Shown: positions 14,150 to 14,809 of the stretch, piece by piece
Layout of the letters: each line of letters begins with the position of its first letter
Position numbering within the stretch: position 1 is the first letter of the stretch
DNA from: Clostridiales bacterium
Lineage (GTDB): Bacteria; Bacillota; Clostridia; Oscillospirales; CAG-272
DNA length: 14,809 bases
Assembly: GCA_016280525.1 (NCBI GenBank)
Contig: JAEEGW010000051.1
Coordinates: forward strand, 1 to 14,809
Reading direction: 5' to 3'
Translations under genes and position numbers: made by a program
Notes under the pieces: model-generated
What the model was told of the DNA's origin: nothing
Seen by the model: only the letters and a program-made list of their open reading frames with translations
Databases searched by the model: none

Positions 14150-14809
14150 TATTCTATCACCCTTATCTCCGGCTCGATCAAAACGCCTTCGCGTTCTTTT
14201 ATGACTTTTTGTATGTGGTCTATAAGTTCTTTAACGTCTTTTGCGGTCGCGCCGCCTTTATTTATTATAAACCCGGCGTGTTTTTCGGATACCTGTGCGC
14301 CGCCTACGGAATATCCTTTGAGTCCGGCTTCGTCTATCATCTGACCCGTATATCTTCCGGGATAACGCTTGAAAGCGGAGCCCGCGCTCGGATAGTTGAG
14401 CGGCTGTTTTGCTTTTCTTCTGCCCAAAAGATCGTCCATAGTCGCTTTTATATCGTTCTTATCCGCTTTTTTCAGTTTCAATTCTGCGGATAAAATTATA
14501 TAGTTCGTATCCGCAAACAGGCTTTTGCGATAGCCGAATCCGCATTCTTTGTTGTTAAGTTCTATTATTTTTCCGTCTTTTACGGAATACACTCTTACGG
14601 TAGTAACAACGTCTTTTATCTCGCCGTTATACGCGCCCGCGTTCATAAAAACCGCGCCGCCGACCGAGCCGGGGATCCCGTACGCGAATTCAACGCCGGA
14701 CAGGCTGTTTTTAAGCGCGGCTTTGCATACGGATATAAGAGTTGCGCCGCATTGAGCTTTAACCGTCTCGTCTTCCACCGTTACGGAGTTTATAAACTGC
14801 GTAAGTATA
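14149..14809 (-). CDS. murB: UDP-N-acetylenolpyruvoylglucosamine reductase, C-terminal part (cut by window edge)
   Basis: The frame is open to the right edge, so the N-terminal FAD-binding portion is missing; the first codon seen in full reads Ile at 14808-14806. The preserved part covers the second half of the FAD domain and the substrate domain: EFAYGIPGSVGGAVFMNAGAYNGEI, then CGFGYRKS (substrate-binding Tyr/Arg), SAGSAFKR carrying the catalytic serine, and a terminal IEPEIRV with the expected glutamate. MurB uses NADPH and FAD to reduce UDP-GlcNAc-enolpyruvate to UDP-MurNAc in cytoplasmic peptidoglycan synthesis. The serine followed by FKR and the lack of an inserted tyrosine loop indicate the type II form usual in Bacillota. 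It overlaps whiA by one base. A GTG at 14778 is internal, not the start. Confidence 0.95.
   Translation of the reverse strand, partial: ILTQFINSVTVEDETVKAQCGATLISVCKAALKNSLSGVEFAYGIPGSVGGAVFMNAGAYNGEIKDVVTTVRVYSVKDGKIIELNNKECGFGYRKSLFADTNYIILSAELKLKKADKNDIKATMDDLLGRRKAKQPLNYPSAGSAFKRYPGRYTGQMIDEAGLKGYSVGGAQVSEKHAGFIINKGGATAKDVKELIDHIQKVIKEREGVLIEPEIRVIE

Noticed and set aside
14776..14778. GTG as the murB start
   Set aside because: The frame continues upstream to the window edge and the N-terminal FAD-binding half of MurB is missing, so the codon is internal.

Overview
The window is a densely packed stretch of a Bacillota genome, most likely a Clostridia-class anaerobe. This rests on the gene families and their order (murB-whiA-dnaE; nusB-xseA-xseB-ispA-tlyA), on type II murB, on strong Shine-Dalgarno sequences and on frequent TTG starts. 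Every supported gene lies on the minus strand, so transcription runs from high to low coordinates. No mobile element, CRISPR array, tRNA or rRNA gene was seen.

From the right edge, in transcription order: a murB fragment (peptidoglycan precursor synthesis), whiA (DNA-binding regulator linked to cell division), dnaE (replicative DNA polymerase III alpha subunit), a class A penicillin-binding protein with a Glu/Thr-rich tail, and a predicted lipoprotein with two DUF4430-like modules that has its own consensus sigma-A promoter. A hairpin after the lipoprotein gene is a likely terminator and separates this cell-wall/replication block from the next one.

The second block is nusB, a TsaD-like paralog, xseA, xseB and ispA, all overlapping by 1 to 14 nt. 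After ispA comes an interval of about 700 nt without a credible protein gene, then a small four-helix membrane protein, tlyA, and the first nine codons of a probable NAD kinase gene.

The key find is that interval. Its position (after nusB/xseA/xseB/ispA and before tlyA), its size (about 600 nt), a promoter at its 5' side, a helix pairing its two ends, and the membrane-protein gene immediately downstream all fit OLE RNA (Ornate, Large, Extremophilic) with its partner OapA. OLE is one of the largest structured bacterial noncoding RNAs and forms a membrane-bound ribonucleoprotein implicated in stress tolerance and Mg2+ homeostasis. The identification comes from context, architecture and protein features; no covariance-model search could be run. 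Compared with the operon described for Bacillus halodurans, dxs is missing between oapA and tlyA, and oapA overlaps tlyA directly.
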